This document shows positions 17,863-26,590 of a stretch of DNA of 50,360 nucleotides, one piece after another (positions within the stretch are counted from its first letter, which is position 1; every line of letters begins with the position of its first letter). The stretch lies in NCBI GenBank assembly GCA_964475135.1, contig CAYYWL010000012.1:1-50360 (forward strand), read 5' to 3'. This DNA comes from TMED14 sp964475135. GTDB taxonomy: Bacteria > Bacteroidota > Bacteroidia > Flavobacteriales > Schleiferiaceae. The notes under the pieces were generated by a model. It was not told the DNA's origin. It did not search any database and saw only the letters and a list, made by a program, of their open reading frames with translations. The position numbers were made by a program, and so were the translations under genes.

Positions 17863-18452
17863 GCCAGCCCGAACGCATTCTCGGCATTGACCCTGGCACC
17901 GTGGTGATGGGGTTTGGTGTCGTCGAACGCGTCGGAAGCGAGCTTCGCCTCATCGACCTCGGTAGCGTCAAGTTTGCCGCAAGCAAAGAGTCCGTGGAGC
18001 GCCTGGGCGACATTCTCGCCTCGGTTGAAGAGCTCTTGGACCGGTTTCAGCCCACCTCCCTTGCCGTGGAGGCGCCCTTTTTTGGTAAAAACGTGCAGTC
18101 TATGCTCAAGTTGGGGCGCGCCCAGGGCGTGGTACTGAGTGCAGGACTCCGCCGCGGACTCACCGTGGCCGAATACCCTCCGGCCGTCGTCAAACGCCGC
18201 ATATCAGGCCGCGGAGCCGCTTCAAAAGAGCAGCTCGCCGGATTCCTCGAGGCGATGTACAGCATACCCATCGACCCAAAGCGCGCTTTGGACGCCACCG
18301 ACGCCCTTGCTGTAGCCACCTGCCATGCGCTCACAGTGCAGCGCACCGCAACCCTTTCTGCCGCCGGAGCCCTTCCCTCCAAAAAGAAGTCCTCAGCCCG
18401 CGCTTCATCCTGGGCCAAGTTTTTGGCACAAAACCCGGATCGCGAAGCCTAG
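17859..18452 (+). CDS. ruvC: Crossover junction endodeoxyribonuclease RuvC
   Basis: 197-residue Holliday junction resolvase. The four acidic catalytic residues are in place: Asp11 in GIDPGT, Glu71 in LAVEAPFFGKN, and Asp145 and Asp148 in DATDALAVATCH. Residues after about 165 form a Ser/Lys-rich tail beyond the usual RuvC core. RuvC cuts junctions presented by RuvAB during recombinational repair; ruvA and ruvB are not in this window. It overlaps the channel gene by 4 bases. The stop codon is part of the TAGTTGGCTGAG repeat word. Confidence 0.96.
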   Translation: MSQPERILGIDPGTVVMGFGVVERVGSELRLIDLGSVKFAASKESVERLGDILASVEELLDRFQPTSLAVEAPFFGKNVQSMLKLGRAQGVVLSAGLRRGLTVAEYPPAVVKRRISGRGAASKEQLAGFLEAMYSIPIDPKRALDATDALAVATCHALTVQRTATLSAAGALPSKKKSSARASSWAKFLAQNPDREA

Positions 18453-18472
18453 TTGGCTGAGTTTGGCTTGTT

Positions 18473-18505
18473 GCGCTTCGCGCTAGGGCTGCTTCGCAGC
18501 TAGGG
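18473..18505. repeat. 33-bp double-hairpin repeat, copy 1
   Basis: GCGCTTCGCGC and CTGCTTCGCAG, each a small hairpin with a TTC turn, are separated and followed by TAGGG. The identical 33 bases occur at 43537-43569. This copy ends at the N gap, and GCAGCTAGGG reappears right after the gap at 18606. Confidence 0.8.
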
Positions 18506-18605
18506 NNNNNNNNNNNNNNNNNNNNNNNNNNNNNNNNNNNNNNNNNNNNNNNNNNNNNNNNNNNNNNNNNNNNNNNNNNNNNNNNNNNNNNNNNNNNNNN
18601 NNNNN
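18506..18605. other. Assembly gap of 100 N, probably a collapsed repeat
   Basis: Exactly 100 N, a placeholder length. Both edges carry GCAGCTAGGG, so the gap probably hides further copies of the TTC-hairpin repeat. It lies between the ruvC stop and the terminator of the opposite-strand gene, so a lost gene is possible only if the real gap is long. Confidence 0.85.
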
Positions 18606-18668
18606 GCAGCTAGGGGCACACCAGGCTGTATACCAACGAATCAATCTTGCTAATCTTGCCAACGAGCC

Positions 18669-18699
18669 AAAAAAAACCCGGCACCTCACAGCGCCGGGT
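18669..18699 (-). terminator. Rho-independent terminator after the PA-domain T9SS gene
   Basis: Read on the minus strand: ACCCGGC, a ten-base loop, GCCGGGT and a run of T. It lies 37 bases past the stop of the gene ending at 18736. Confidence 0.85.
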
Positions 18700-18735
18700 C
18701 TCTTCCCCGAGGGGATCTTCAACGGTCAGATCGCC

Positions 18736-20514
18736 TTAGTGGCTCACTACCACGTTAAACTTGACATCGCGGACAGCACCTTTGGCGATGAAGACGTAGG
18801 CTCCGTTCGGAAGGCCCGTAACATCCACCACAGCTTTTCCGTCAACGGCGTTGACTTGGTCTTGGCGAAGCACGAGGGCGCCGGTGAGGTCTACCACCTC
18901 GAGGCTGCGCGCGTCAAATCCGCCAAGGTCGATGGTCACGAGCTGCTGGGCAGGGTTCGGGAACGGCTTGATGTCGTAGTACACCTCTTCACCCACACCG
19001 CTTGTGTTCTGCTCAAGAATGAGCTGCATGGTGGGAATAACGTTTCCGCTAAATCCACGCACAAACCAAGTATTGTCAGAGCGAACCAATTCGCGAGGCT
19101 GCTCGCCGGCCATCTGGTCGTTAAGCTGGTAGGCCACGGCACCTGAGTGGTTGAGGTAAAGCGTCTGGTCCGAAGAGTTGATGCACACGATGTAGCGCTG
19201 GTTGTCGTCAAGCTCAATGGGGTCAGTAAAGTAGTGCGAAACCATCTGGTCTTGAGCATTCGCAGAGTAGGTGTAGGTGTCGAGTGCCAACGGCGAAGTG
19301 TTGGTCACCGCACAGTTCGGATCGTTGAGGTCCGTAAAGGTGTCGTACCACCCGTCCACCGAAACGTCTACGGTGCGACCAAGGATGGTGTCCGTATTGG
19401 ACCACGCCGCCCAACGGACGCCCTTGAGCAGCATACGTGACGCATTGGGGTGCTGGAAGTTGATGCACATGCCCCACGAAGAGGTGAACGATGACGACTG
19501 GTATGAGTTGTTGTCGAGCGCATCCAACGTGGCTGGGTCAACCCGTGCGTAGCTGTAAAGGCTGTCGTTAATTACCGTCGCGAAGTCGATGTTGTTATCA
19601 AGCGGGAACGATTCATTGGCTACGTTCACATTGTAATTCACTTCGTAGGCTCCGAGCGGGTACCCGTTAAGCTGGAATGGTGGGAAGCTGATGTAGCTCG
19701 AGTCACCAGAATTAAGCGGGAAGGCCGCTGTGGACATGCTGTACACCGTAGTCGTTCCACGCTTAACCAATACGCTCGCTACCACATTGCTTTGGTTCGC
19801 AGAACCGTCGTTGCGGGCCCAGAAACCCAACTTCATTTTGAAGTCGGTAGAGTCTTGAGCAATCATACTTGGAACAGCCAACGCGGGTGGGTACAAAGCC
19901 TCGGCAGGAGAAATACTCATGTCGTTCGGGAAGGCTCCAATCTTGTTACCCAAGAAGGCAACTACCGTTTGGCCACCCAAGATGGCATTGAGTAGGTTGT
20001 CGCCGTCAGGGCGCGCAATCATCGCAAACGGAATGGTCGCTAAGCCTCCGTATACCCCAGGTGCCGCATTCAAGCCTGCATTGTCTCGGTTAAACATAAT
20101 TACCGCCCGGGCTCCCGCTTTTTCAGCTAGGTAGACCTTAAGGCCGAATTCACAGGTTCCACGCGCAATGAGGACAATTTTGCCATTCAAGCGATTGGTT
20201 TGCCATGCCGAGGTCGTATCGAGGTTGCAGCCTTCGTACTTACGGGGTATCCCTGGGTAGGCGTTCCCGGTATTGGGGTCGGTTCCCACCACAGTGTTGA
20301 TACCTGCAGTACTGTCGTCCATCACCACCACGGTGTCGAGCACCGCGTCCGCGGGATTGAGAAGGTCGGCAAGGCCCCAACCTGCTACGGCTCCGTTATT
20401 GGAATGGGTGATGCCGCCTTGCAGCGAGCTCGGCGACATAATGTTCAGCACCACCTGGGCCTGAACTCCGGCACTAAGTGCCAGCGCACTAAAAAGGAGT
20501 AGGATTTTTTTCAT
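18736..20514 (-). CDS. Secreted T9SS cargo protein with PA domain and type A sorting domain
   Basis: 592 residues. A signal peptide (MKKILLLFSALALSAGVQAQ) is followed by a protease-associated (PA) domain at about 60-200, recognisable from GKIVLIARGTCEFGLKVYLA and AGARAVIMFNRD. A beta-rich middle comes next, and then a C-terminal T9SS type A sorting domain from about 515 (YDIKPFPNPAQQLVTIDL, then LPNGAYVFIAKG, ending KFNVVVSH). There is no protease catalytic motif, so the PA domain acts alone or in protein binding. The product should be exported by Sec and T9SS to the surface or medium. The start at 20514 is chosen for the signal peptide; 22 more in-frame codons upstream are unlikely to be used. 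The preceding HIT gene is 80 bases away, so it may have its own promoter. Confidence 0.9.
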   Translation of the reverse strand: MKKILLLFSALALSAGVQAQVVLNIMSPSSLQGGITHSNNGAVAGWGLADLLNPADAVLDTVVVMDDSTAGINTVVGTDPNTGNAYPGIPRKYEGCNLDTTSAWQTNRLNGKIVLIARGTCEFGLKVYLAEKAGARAVIMFNRDNAGLNAAPGVYGGLATIPFAMIARPDGDNLLNAILGGQTVVAFLGNKIGAFPNDMSISPAEALYPPALAVPSMIAQDSTDFKMKLGFWARNDGSANQSNVVASVLVKRGTTTVYSMSTAAFPLNSGDSSYISFPPFQLNGYPLGAYEVNYNVNVANESFPLDNNIDFATVINDSLYSYARVDPATLDALDNNSYQSSSFTSSWGMCINFQHPNASRMLLKGVRWAAWSNTDTILGRTVDVSVDGWYDTFTDLNDPNCAVTNTSPLALDTYTYSANAQDQMVSHYFTDPIELDDNQRYIVCINSSDQTLYLNHSGAVAYQLNDQMAGEQPRELVRSDNTWFVRGFSGNVIPTMQLILEQNTSGVGEEVYYDIKPFPNPAQQLVTIDLGGFDARSLEVVDLTGALVLRQDQVNAVDGKAVVDVTGLPNGAYVFIAKGAVRDVKFNVVVSH

Positions 20515-20594
20515 TGCTGTTGCGTTAACGTTTAGGAACTGTAATGTAAAAAAAATTCCCAATATGCTGAACGCCAGCAAGTGATAAAAATAAA

Positions 20595-20999
20595 TTATAC
20601 CAAACGCTCTAGTGCCAAATGAAGTCGGTCAGCAATGGACTGCAGTTCTTCAGCGTCGAGCTGAAGCTTTGGGTTTGCAAAATTTAAATCGGCCTCAGAA
20701 CGCAGCGGAACTACGTGTACGTGGGCGTGCGGAACTTCAAATCCAAGGACACTCAGACCAACACGGTTGCAGGGTATTTCGTGCTTTTGGGCTTCAGCAA
20801 CACTGCGAACTAAGTCAAATACGGCCGCATAATCCTGTTCATCAAGGTCAAATACACTGTCCACTTCAGTCTTTGGGACCACCAGGGTGTGGCCTACCGT
20901 TAAGGGACGAATGTCCAAAAAGGCAATGGCACGGTCGTTCTCGGCTACCTTGTAGCACGGAATCTCTCCGCGAATGATACGCGTGAAAATACTAGCCAT
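20595..20999 (-). CDS. HIT family nucleotide-binding protein
   Basis: 134-residue HIT (Hint-type) protein. The histidine triad is HAHVHVVP with His91, His93 and His95; the N-terminal IFTRIIRGEIPCYKV and GHTLVVPK are typical. These proteins hydrolyse AMP-linked phosphoramidates or related nucleotides in the cytosol. It starts three bases after the greA stop, and the two genes are very likely one transcript. The start is clear. Confidence 0.95.
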   Translation of the reverse strand: MASIFTRIIRGEIPCYKVAENDRAIAFLDIRPLTVGHTLVVPKTEVDSVFDLDEQDYAAVFDLVRSVAEAQKHEIPCNRVGLSVLGFEVPHAHVHVVPLRSEADLNFANPKLQLDAEELQSIADRLHLALERLV

Positions 21000-21002
21000 G
21001 AC

Positions 21003-21473
21003 TTAGCGCTCGATGGTCACAACTTCGAGCTTCATAATTCCGCTCGGAACATGAATGTCGGCAATCTCACCCGCCGCCTTACCCAAAAGGCCTTTACCGA
21101 TGGGCGAATTCACCGAAATCTTACCCGCTTTGAGGTCCGCCTCTTGTTCGCTCACAAGAGTATACTTCATTGTGGCTCCGTTGGCCGGATTTCTCACGGT
21201 TACCTTTGAAAGGATGAGCACCTTTGAAGTGTCGAACTGTGACTCGTCGACGATGCGCGCGTTTGCCACCAAATCCTCGAGTTTGGCGATTTTCATTTCG
21301 AGCATGCCCTGGGCTTCTTTCGCCGCGTCGTATTCGGCGTTCTCGCTCAAATCACCTTTATCGCGAGCCTCGGCAATCTGTTCTGAAATGCGCGGACGCT
21401 CCACGCTGCGCATGTGCTCGAGTTCTTCTTTGAGCTTCTTAAAGCCCTCGGGGGTGTAGTACGAAACCGACAT
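21003..21473 (-). CDS. greA: Transcription elongation factor GreA
   Basis: 156 residues, normal GreA length. The N-terminal coiled coil (about 10-75) carries the acidic tip in ARDKGDLSENAEYDAAKE, the residues inserted into the RNA polymerase secondary channel. The FKBP-like C-terminal domain follows (about 80-156), with SPIGKGLLGKAAGE. GreA stimulates cleavage of backtracked transcripts. It is followed closely by the HIT gene. A hairpin lies in the 67-base spacer from the PorV-like gene, so it may be partly separate from the upstream operon. Confidence 0.97.
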   Translation of the reverse strand: MSVSYYTPEGFKKLKEELEHMRSVERPRISEQIAEARDKGDLSENAEYDAAKEAQGMLEMKIAKLEDLVANARIVDESQFDTSKVLILSKVTVRNPANGATMKYTLVSEQEADLKAGKISVNSPIGKGLLGKAAGEIADIHVPSGIMKLEVVTIER

Positions 21474-21494
21474 AGTTCAATCGTTATAAATGCG

Positions 21495-21518
21495 GAAGAC
21501 CCTCAAAAGAGGGCCTTC
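21495..21518 (-). other. Hairpin in spacer before greA
   Basis: GAAGACCCTC and GAGGGCCTTC pair with one mismatch around an AAAA loop (TTTT on the minus strand). No T-run follows, so it is not a classical terminator. It may be an RNA stability or processing element. Confidence 0.4.
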
Positions 21519-21540
21519 TGAGCAGTAAACCTAATGTTTT

Positions 21541-22566
21541 TTACAATACAATGGCTGTGCCAACCGTGTGAACACCACCAAAAGCGGAGTTGGTCAAGCG
21601 GTAGGCGTAGCTCAAGTCGAGCTTGCCGTCACCCATCGGAATGTTGAACGTAAATCCGGCCGCAGGACCACTGAATGCCTCGGTCGCAACCCCATCAAAG
21701 CGATTGTCAAACTGAGCCCAGCTGGTGCGAAGCGCAAAGAGCTCTTTGTAGCTGTACTCAGCGCCCACGGTAAACTGATCTTTTTTGAACGAGTTCGAAA
21801 TGAAGTTGCCGGCTAAAGTGAGCTTTTGGCCCTTAGCTACCGTGAAGCCCTTTGAAACTCCAATCGACAATTGCGTTGGCAATTCAAAATCCTCTGATCG
21901 GCTCTGGAAGCTGCTGGTGTAGGTTCCGGTCGGAACAGGCAGCACCACGCTCAAACCATCACCTCGGTACGAGAACGAAGGTCCGATGTTGCGCATGGTA
22001 ATTCCGAATGCAAAGTCCTTAAGATTTTCAGGTACGTACTGAACCCCCGCATCAAAGCACACTCCTGTCGCCGACAGGTTATTGATTGATGAGCTGTACA
22101 GCTTAATGTTGACGCCACCAAAGATGCTCTGAGTAAACTTCTTTGCGTATGCGATTCCAATCACAGTCGTCGATGGCTTGTACGTGCCAAGGCCACCGTC
22201 CGGTTGGTCTTCAGTCGTGATTTCAATCTCGCCATAGTTCATGCTCGTCATGTGAATTCCAAGTACGCCACCGTTACCGGTTGGAGTAACCAAACTGCCT
22301 GCATTGAGCTGAATTCCGCTACCCATAAGCCATTGGGTGTTGGCGAAGCCGAACTGCATTCCGTCGATACGTGCGATGCCCGCTACGTTTCCGTAAAGGC
22401 CCTCGAATCCCTTGAGGTTGGCAGTGTTACCCTCTCCCCAGCCCGAAGTACGTGCCCACGGATTGATAAGAAGTTCTGCAGCACCTGCCGAACCAGAACG
22501 CGCGGGGTTGCCCGCAAAGGCAGCACTCGATGCGAGTACAGCAATACCTAATACAATCTTTTTCAT
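21541..22566 (-). CDS. PorV/PorQ family outer-membrane beta-barrel protein
   Basis: 341-residue outer-membrane protein. After a signal peptide (MKKIVLGIAVLASSAAFA) it opens with GNPARSGSAGAAELLINPWAR, the usual start of the PorV/PorQ family, in which Gly- and Ala-rich strands begin a 14-strand barrel. PorV shuttles T9SS cargo from the translocon to the attachment complex. Whether this paralogue does so generally or serves only its neighbour cannot be told. It lies 13 bases downstream of the 1330-residue gene whose C terminus resembles a T9SS sorting domain, which fits a dedicated cargo-shuttle pair. The barrel ends VGTAIVL. Confidence 0.82.
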   Translation of the reverse strand: MKKIVLGIAVLASSAAFAGNPARSGSAGAAELLINPWARTSGWGEGNTANLKGFEGLYGNVAGIARIDGMQFGFANTQWLMGSGIQLNAGSLVTPTGNGGVLGIHMTSMNYGEIEITTEDQPDGGLGTYKPSTTVIGIAYAKKFTQSIFGGVNIKLYSSSINNLSATGVCFDAGVQYVPENLKDFAFGITMRNIGPSFSYRGDGLSVVLPVPTGTYTSSFQSRSEDFELPTQLSIGVSKGFTVAKGQKLTLAGNFISNSFKKDQFTVGAEYSYKELFALRTSWAQFDNRFDGVATEAFSGPAAGFTFNIPMGDGKLDLSYAYRLTNSAFGGVHTVGTAIVL

Positions 22567-22579
22567 CTCTCAGAGTCGA

Positions 22580-25500
22580 TTAGAATCCAGTTGGGTTGAA
22601 CGGACGGAGGGTTCCAAACCACTTAATCACGCGCTGACCAATACCTGGAGCGTCGATGTGGATCAGGTAAATTCCGCTCGCAATCGGCACCTGGTAGTTG
22701 TTTTTGAGGTCCCAGAAAATCCAGGTGTCACTGTTGTCCTTGCGGATCGTGCGTACCAGCGAGCCGTCAGTACTGTAGATTGAAATCGTACAGCTCGGAG
22801 GCAGGTTCGTAATTTTCACGGCATTGTCGTTCTGTGACGTCTCGTACTGGCTCATACTGAAGTACGGGTTAGGGACGACACGTACCGTTGCAAGCGCTTC
22901 TTGAGCCGTGGCATTGTCACCCGTTACCGTAGCAGCGTTGTCAAGGCTGAATTGGTACTTCGGATTACCGCTATTGCTGTTGTCAGTCACATAGCGCTCG
23001 TACGGACGGGCCATACGAATTTTTACACGAGCCCGAGATGGCATACCATTGGGAACCGTAGTTGGTTTGTACAGATCAACGTTCGAAAAGCGTGGATCCA
23101 TTAGCGGAATAGTCACCCACATGAGCGACTTCGTCACCTTGTTGCGGCTAAGGATTGAGCCCATGTTTCCGTAGTCGCTAAAGAGTGGGTTGTCTTGTTC
23201 GTTCGGTCCTGCATAGTTGATCGGAGTACGCGTCAGACCTTGCTGGAAGAATGGACCCACAACATAGAGGTAGTGCTGTCCACCGAAGCGGTACCCTCCT
23301 GTAACAGGATCGGCAGGCTGAATACGCTGGCGCGAAGTCGGGTTGAACTTCATGTCGGCACCGTTGTCGCCGATCATCCAGCTATTTTCACCGAACACGA
23401 GGTTGAGTCGACTTCCGGTTTCGAGGTCGATTGCATAACCAGGGAACCAAGACCACCCCGTCACCGTAGTGCTACGCGTGAGTTCGCCTGTTTGCATATT
23501 AAGATCCCATCCGAAGTCACTGCGCAAGCGCCACTTACGGGTTCCGCCAGCATTAAGCGACTCGTCATCACCCATTTCCATTACTGGCACTCGAGTCCAT
23601 TTCGTCCAATCGTCGGTAAAGACAACATCTACCGAACGAAGCTCTGTCGGACTCATGCGCGCCGTAAACGCACTCATCGAAGAGTCCGCTGGTCCCATTC
23701 CCCAGATCGTATTGCCTGCGGTCAGACCACGGCCTAAGAAGCTAGCGTAGGCAAAAGGACCCCAAGTTCCACCCACAATCGTTGAGAAACGTGCCTTATC
23801 GTCACCTGGAAAGTCTTTGTAGTACGAACCTGGTGCAGTGCTTACCGAGTTGTTACCTGCTAACAACCAGTTGGTCGGGCCATAGTCGGCATCATCTTTC
23901 ACTCCGCTCAACCATGCCTTGGTCGGGTCTTCGTATTCGATTCCGCTACTAATAATGCCTTGGTTGCGCGTATTCTCTATATCACCACCTGGCGAAGGCT
24001 GATTCCGCACGTCCACAGAGATGCCAAGCTCAGGAATGATTTGCTCCACAAGGAACGAGATGCTACCGGCAGAGTTGGCAACCACATTACCCACGGAATC
24101 TTTGATGACCCATGTTGCATTGTCATTTACACCACTAAACTCCATGGTGAACGAACCAGGCTGAACGCGAAGTGGGTCGACCACCTTGATGTTCACCGGC
24201 CCAAAGCCAGGGCGGTAGGTCGGCATGTCCAAACGGAAGTTATCAACAATGAACGCCTCACTCTCTGCATCCAACTCAAGTGCGGCTCCACCGTTACCCA
24301 TACCCTCTACACGGGTGATGATTGGGGCGTCACCGTATTTCGCGCGCTGAATGGTACCGTTCGCCTCGGCTTGAACTTGGTGCGGAATCGCTAGGTACTT
24401 CTTCACGTTATTGCGGCCTGCCAAGTAGGGACGACGCTGGCCGTTGGGTGAAAGCACTTGGTCAAATGGCTCGTACTCGTTGTGCGCGTAGGCCACTACG
24501 GTGAAGTAGTAGTTGCGGTGGTTCACCAAGCGGCGGTCTGTTCCCGTCGCAAAGGCATCCTCAGTTACGTGGAACGAAGTCTGGATTCCGTTGTCGTTCG
24601 ACTGAATGGTCATGTCCTGAGGCATGAGCAATTCAAGATCGGGATCCAGTTCCCAGTTGATCAATCGGGTTATACCATTCTTAAGGTCGCACTGAGCAAT
24701 CAAGCGCGCCTGACTTGGGTCATAACGGTCGGCAACCGACACGTTCTCGTTCTTAAGCTGGTAGATCTGGAAGCCCTCAAACTTGTACGTATTGTCGGCG
24801 AACGGAATCAATGGATCCACCTCTTGGTAGTCGAATTGGTCGTTGTTCTGCCCTTCGCGGTACGAAAGCATCAGCACTACTCCGCGGTCAAGCTCTTGAA
24901 TCTCCATATCTGGAGCATCGGGGCCATTGAGGATTTGGAAGCAGTTGTCAAAGAGGCTCTGCGCCTTATCGTCGGCAATGATCACGCGTTCCACAGAAAA
25001 CAAGGGTCCGGGATCATTGGTGTTGCGGGCCCAAACGGCTCCTGTCGTAATGAAGTTAAGCGCACCAGGAGCAAGTGAAAACGGACCCGCATTGTGCAGT
25101 CCGCGTTTGTCTTGCTGGTTATCTGGAGACTCGTACCAGTTTTGCGGTGCTACGGGCTCTGTTACACCCGTAGTGTCAAACGTGGAACCAGGGTATGCAA
25201 ACAGGGTAGCCAATCCAGTTCCGTCTTGAGTAAAGCCATCGCCGTTGCCGGTACAACCAGGACCACATGGGGTCTCCACCACCAATGGGTTACCGTTCTT
25301 CCAGCGCGACTGCATGTAGTTGTAGAATTCTGAGGCGTTGTTGGGGTTGCCCGAAAACGCAGAAGACGTGTTGTTGTAGTACATGAAGCCGGACATGATG
25401 ATGCGCTCGTTTACGCCCGTCACCGGATTCTCAGGAATGCAGTTGCCTTGATCATCGCGAACTCCGTCAATGCAGCCATCGCGGTCGTTGTCGCGACCAT

Positions 25501-26572
25501 CAAAATAGTCTGCGAAGGGACCCTGGAAGAAGTCAAAGCCAATTGCCGGTGGATTTACGCCATATCCAATGGGTCCTTCGTCGTCAATATCGGCATTGTA
25601 GACGTAACCCAGTCCGCGGGGAATGTCGCTACCAATGATGTCGTCGAGGTAGTTGCCCAAATCTGCATCAAACCACGTCGAGAAGTAGGTATTCGTCAGG
25701 CGAAACGTCGACTTGTTAATAATGCGGTAGTTGTTGAACGTCATGTTGTTGATCTCATCGTTCGTAGCAAAGGCGAAGGCCTGTGCACGAATCTCAAAGC
25801 CCATGGCTCCAGCATTGGTCTCTGTGTGGACGTTACCGCGGTCATTGTAGACCCACCAAATTGTTTGGTCACCGTAAAGGACGTCGGTCTCTTTAAGGCG
25901 GCAGTCGTAGGCTCGGTCCAAGTCATAGGCAGGGTAGTCCTCGTTGTAGTCGTAGCGACCGTCGCCATCAAGATCGATGAACGGAGCAAGGGTGTATGGC
26001 AACTCACCTTCAGCACCGTGAGCGGGCCATTCTTTGATAATGTCTGGGATACTCCCTTCGTAGCCTGGGTACTTGACGGCAGGGTCACAGTCCGGATCAT
26101 TCTTACAAAGAATCCAACCGCGGTGGGTCTCAACCTGCTCGCGTGTGATGATCCAGTGGCGGTCGTACTTATCACATACATCTTTTGTGATCGAAGCGAG
26201 TCCATCCGTAGATAGCGGTCCAGGCCAGTAGTCATTACCACGTTGACGGTAGGTCATCGCAGCCATCTTGAGCTGGTTACCCTCGTCAAGCCCGCCCAGC
26301 CAAAGTGAGCCAGCGAACATCGCGTGCCGGTTGCTGCCTTTTGGCACCTCATAGCGAGCGGTGTTGAGATCCCACCACATGTCACCACCGCCAAGTATGG
26401 TTGCACGAACGTTATTAATATTTAAATCTGATTGCGCACGTGAAGGCTGACAAAGTTCCTCAACCGTCTTGTTGGAACGGGTAGTCTTGCCAGAAGTAGT
26501 GCCTACGTCCTCGCGACCGAGAACCACTAGGCTTGCCAAAGAGGCGGCTAGAAAGAGAATGTGCTTGTTCAT
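22580..26572 (-). CDS. Large secreted protein with T9SS-like C-terminal domain
   Basis: 1330 residues, no enzyme motif recognised. A signal peptide (MNKHILFLAASLASLVVLG) starts it. Acidic, possibly calcium-binding loops are seen at about residues 200-212 (DLDGDGRYDYNEDYP) and 360-378 (DGRDNDRDGCIDG). Many aromatic and beta-strand segments follow. The last 90 residues (VRVVPNPYFSMSQYE, SIYSTDGSLVRTI, then IYLIHIDAPG) resemble an Ig-like sorting domain, but the end is VIKWFGTLRPFNPTGF rather than a basic KxVV-type tail. Similar large Bacteroidota proteins with a WFG-x-LRP ending exist without known function. It lies between a TonB receptor and a PorV-like gene, 18 and 13 bases apart, in one operon. 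ATG 26572 is preferred over a TTG two codons upstream. Confidence 0.8.
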   Translation of the reverse strand: MNKHILFLAASLASLVVLGREDVGTTSGKTTRSNKTVEELCQPSRAQSDLNINNVRATILGGGDMWWDLNTARYEVPKGSNRHAMFAGSLWLGGLDEGNQLKMAAMTYRQRGNDYWPGPLSTDGLASITKDVCDKYDRHWIITREQVETHRGWILCKNDPDCDPAVKYPGYEGSIPDIIKEWPAHGAEGELPYTLAPFIDLDGDGRYDYNEDYPAYDLDRAYDCRLKETDVLYGDQTIWWVYNDRGNVHTETNAGAMGFEIRAQAFAFATNDEINNMTFNNYRIINKSTFRLTNTYFSTWFDADLGNYLDDIIGSDIPRGLGYVYNADIDDEGPIGYGVNPPAIGFDFFQGPFADYFDGRDNDRDGCIDGVRDDQGNCIPENPVTGVNERIIMSGFMYYNNTSSAFSGNPNNASEFYNYMQSRWKNGNPLVVETPCGPGCTGNGDGFTQDGTGLATLFAYPGSTFDTTGVTEPVAPQNWYESPDNQQDKRGLHNAGPFSLAPGALNFITTGAVWARNTNDPGPLFSVERVIIADDKAQSLFDNCFQILNGPDAPDMEIQELDRGVVLMLSYREGQNNDQFDYQEVDPLIPFADNTYKFEGFQIYQLKNENVSVADRYDPSQARLIAQCDLKNGITRLINWELDPDLELLMPQDMTIQSNDNGIQTSFHVTEDAFATGTDRRLVNHRNYYFTVVAYAHNEYEPFDQVLSPNGQRRPYLAGRNNVKKYLAIPHQVQAEANGTIQRAKYGDAPIITRVEGMGNGGAALELDAESEAFIVDNFRLDMPTYRPGFGPVNIKVVDPLRVQPGSFTMEFSGVNDNATWVIKDSVGNVVANSAGSISFLVEQIIPELGISVDVRNQPSPGGDIENTRNQGIISSGIEYEDPTKAWLSGVKDDADYGPTNWLLAGNNSVSTAPGSYYKDFPGDDKARFSTIVGGTWGPFAYASFLGRGLTAGNTIWGMGPADSSMSAFTARMSPTELRSVDVVFTDDWTKWTRVPVMEMGDDESLNAGGTRKWRLRSDFGWDLNMQTGELTRSTTVTGWSWFPGYAIDLETGSRLNLVFGENSWMIGDNGADMKFNPTSRQRIQPADPVTGGYRFGGQHYLYVVGPFFQQGLTRTPINYAGPNEQDNPLFSDYGNMGSILSRNKVTKSLMWVTIPLMDPRFSNVDLYKPTTVPNGMPSRARVKIRMARPYERYVTDNSNSGNPKYQFSLDNAATVTGDNATAQEALATVRVVPNPYFSMSQYETSQNDNAVKITNLPPSCTISIYSTDGSLVRTIRKDNSDTWIFWDLKNNYQVPIASGIYLIHIDAPGIGQRVIKWFGTLRPFNPTGF

Positions 26573-26590
26573 AATCAAGAAAATACTTTA

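Noticed and set aside
21495..21518. Terminator between the PorV-like gene and greA
   Set aside because: A good stem but no T-run on the minus strand; kept only as a hairpin.
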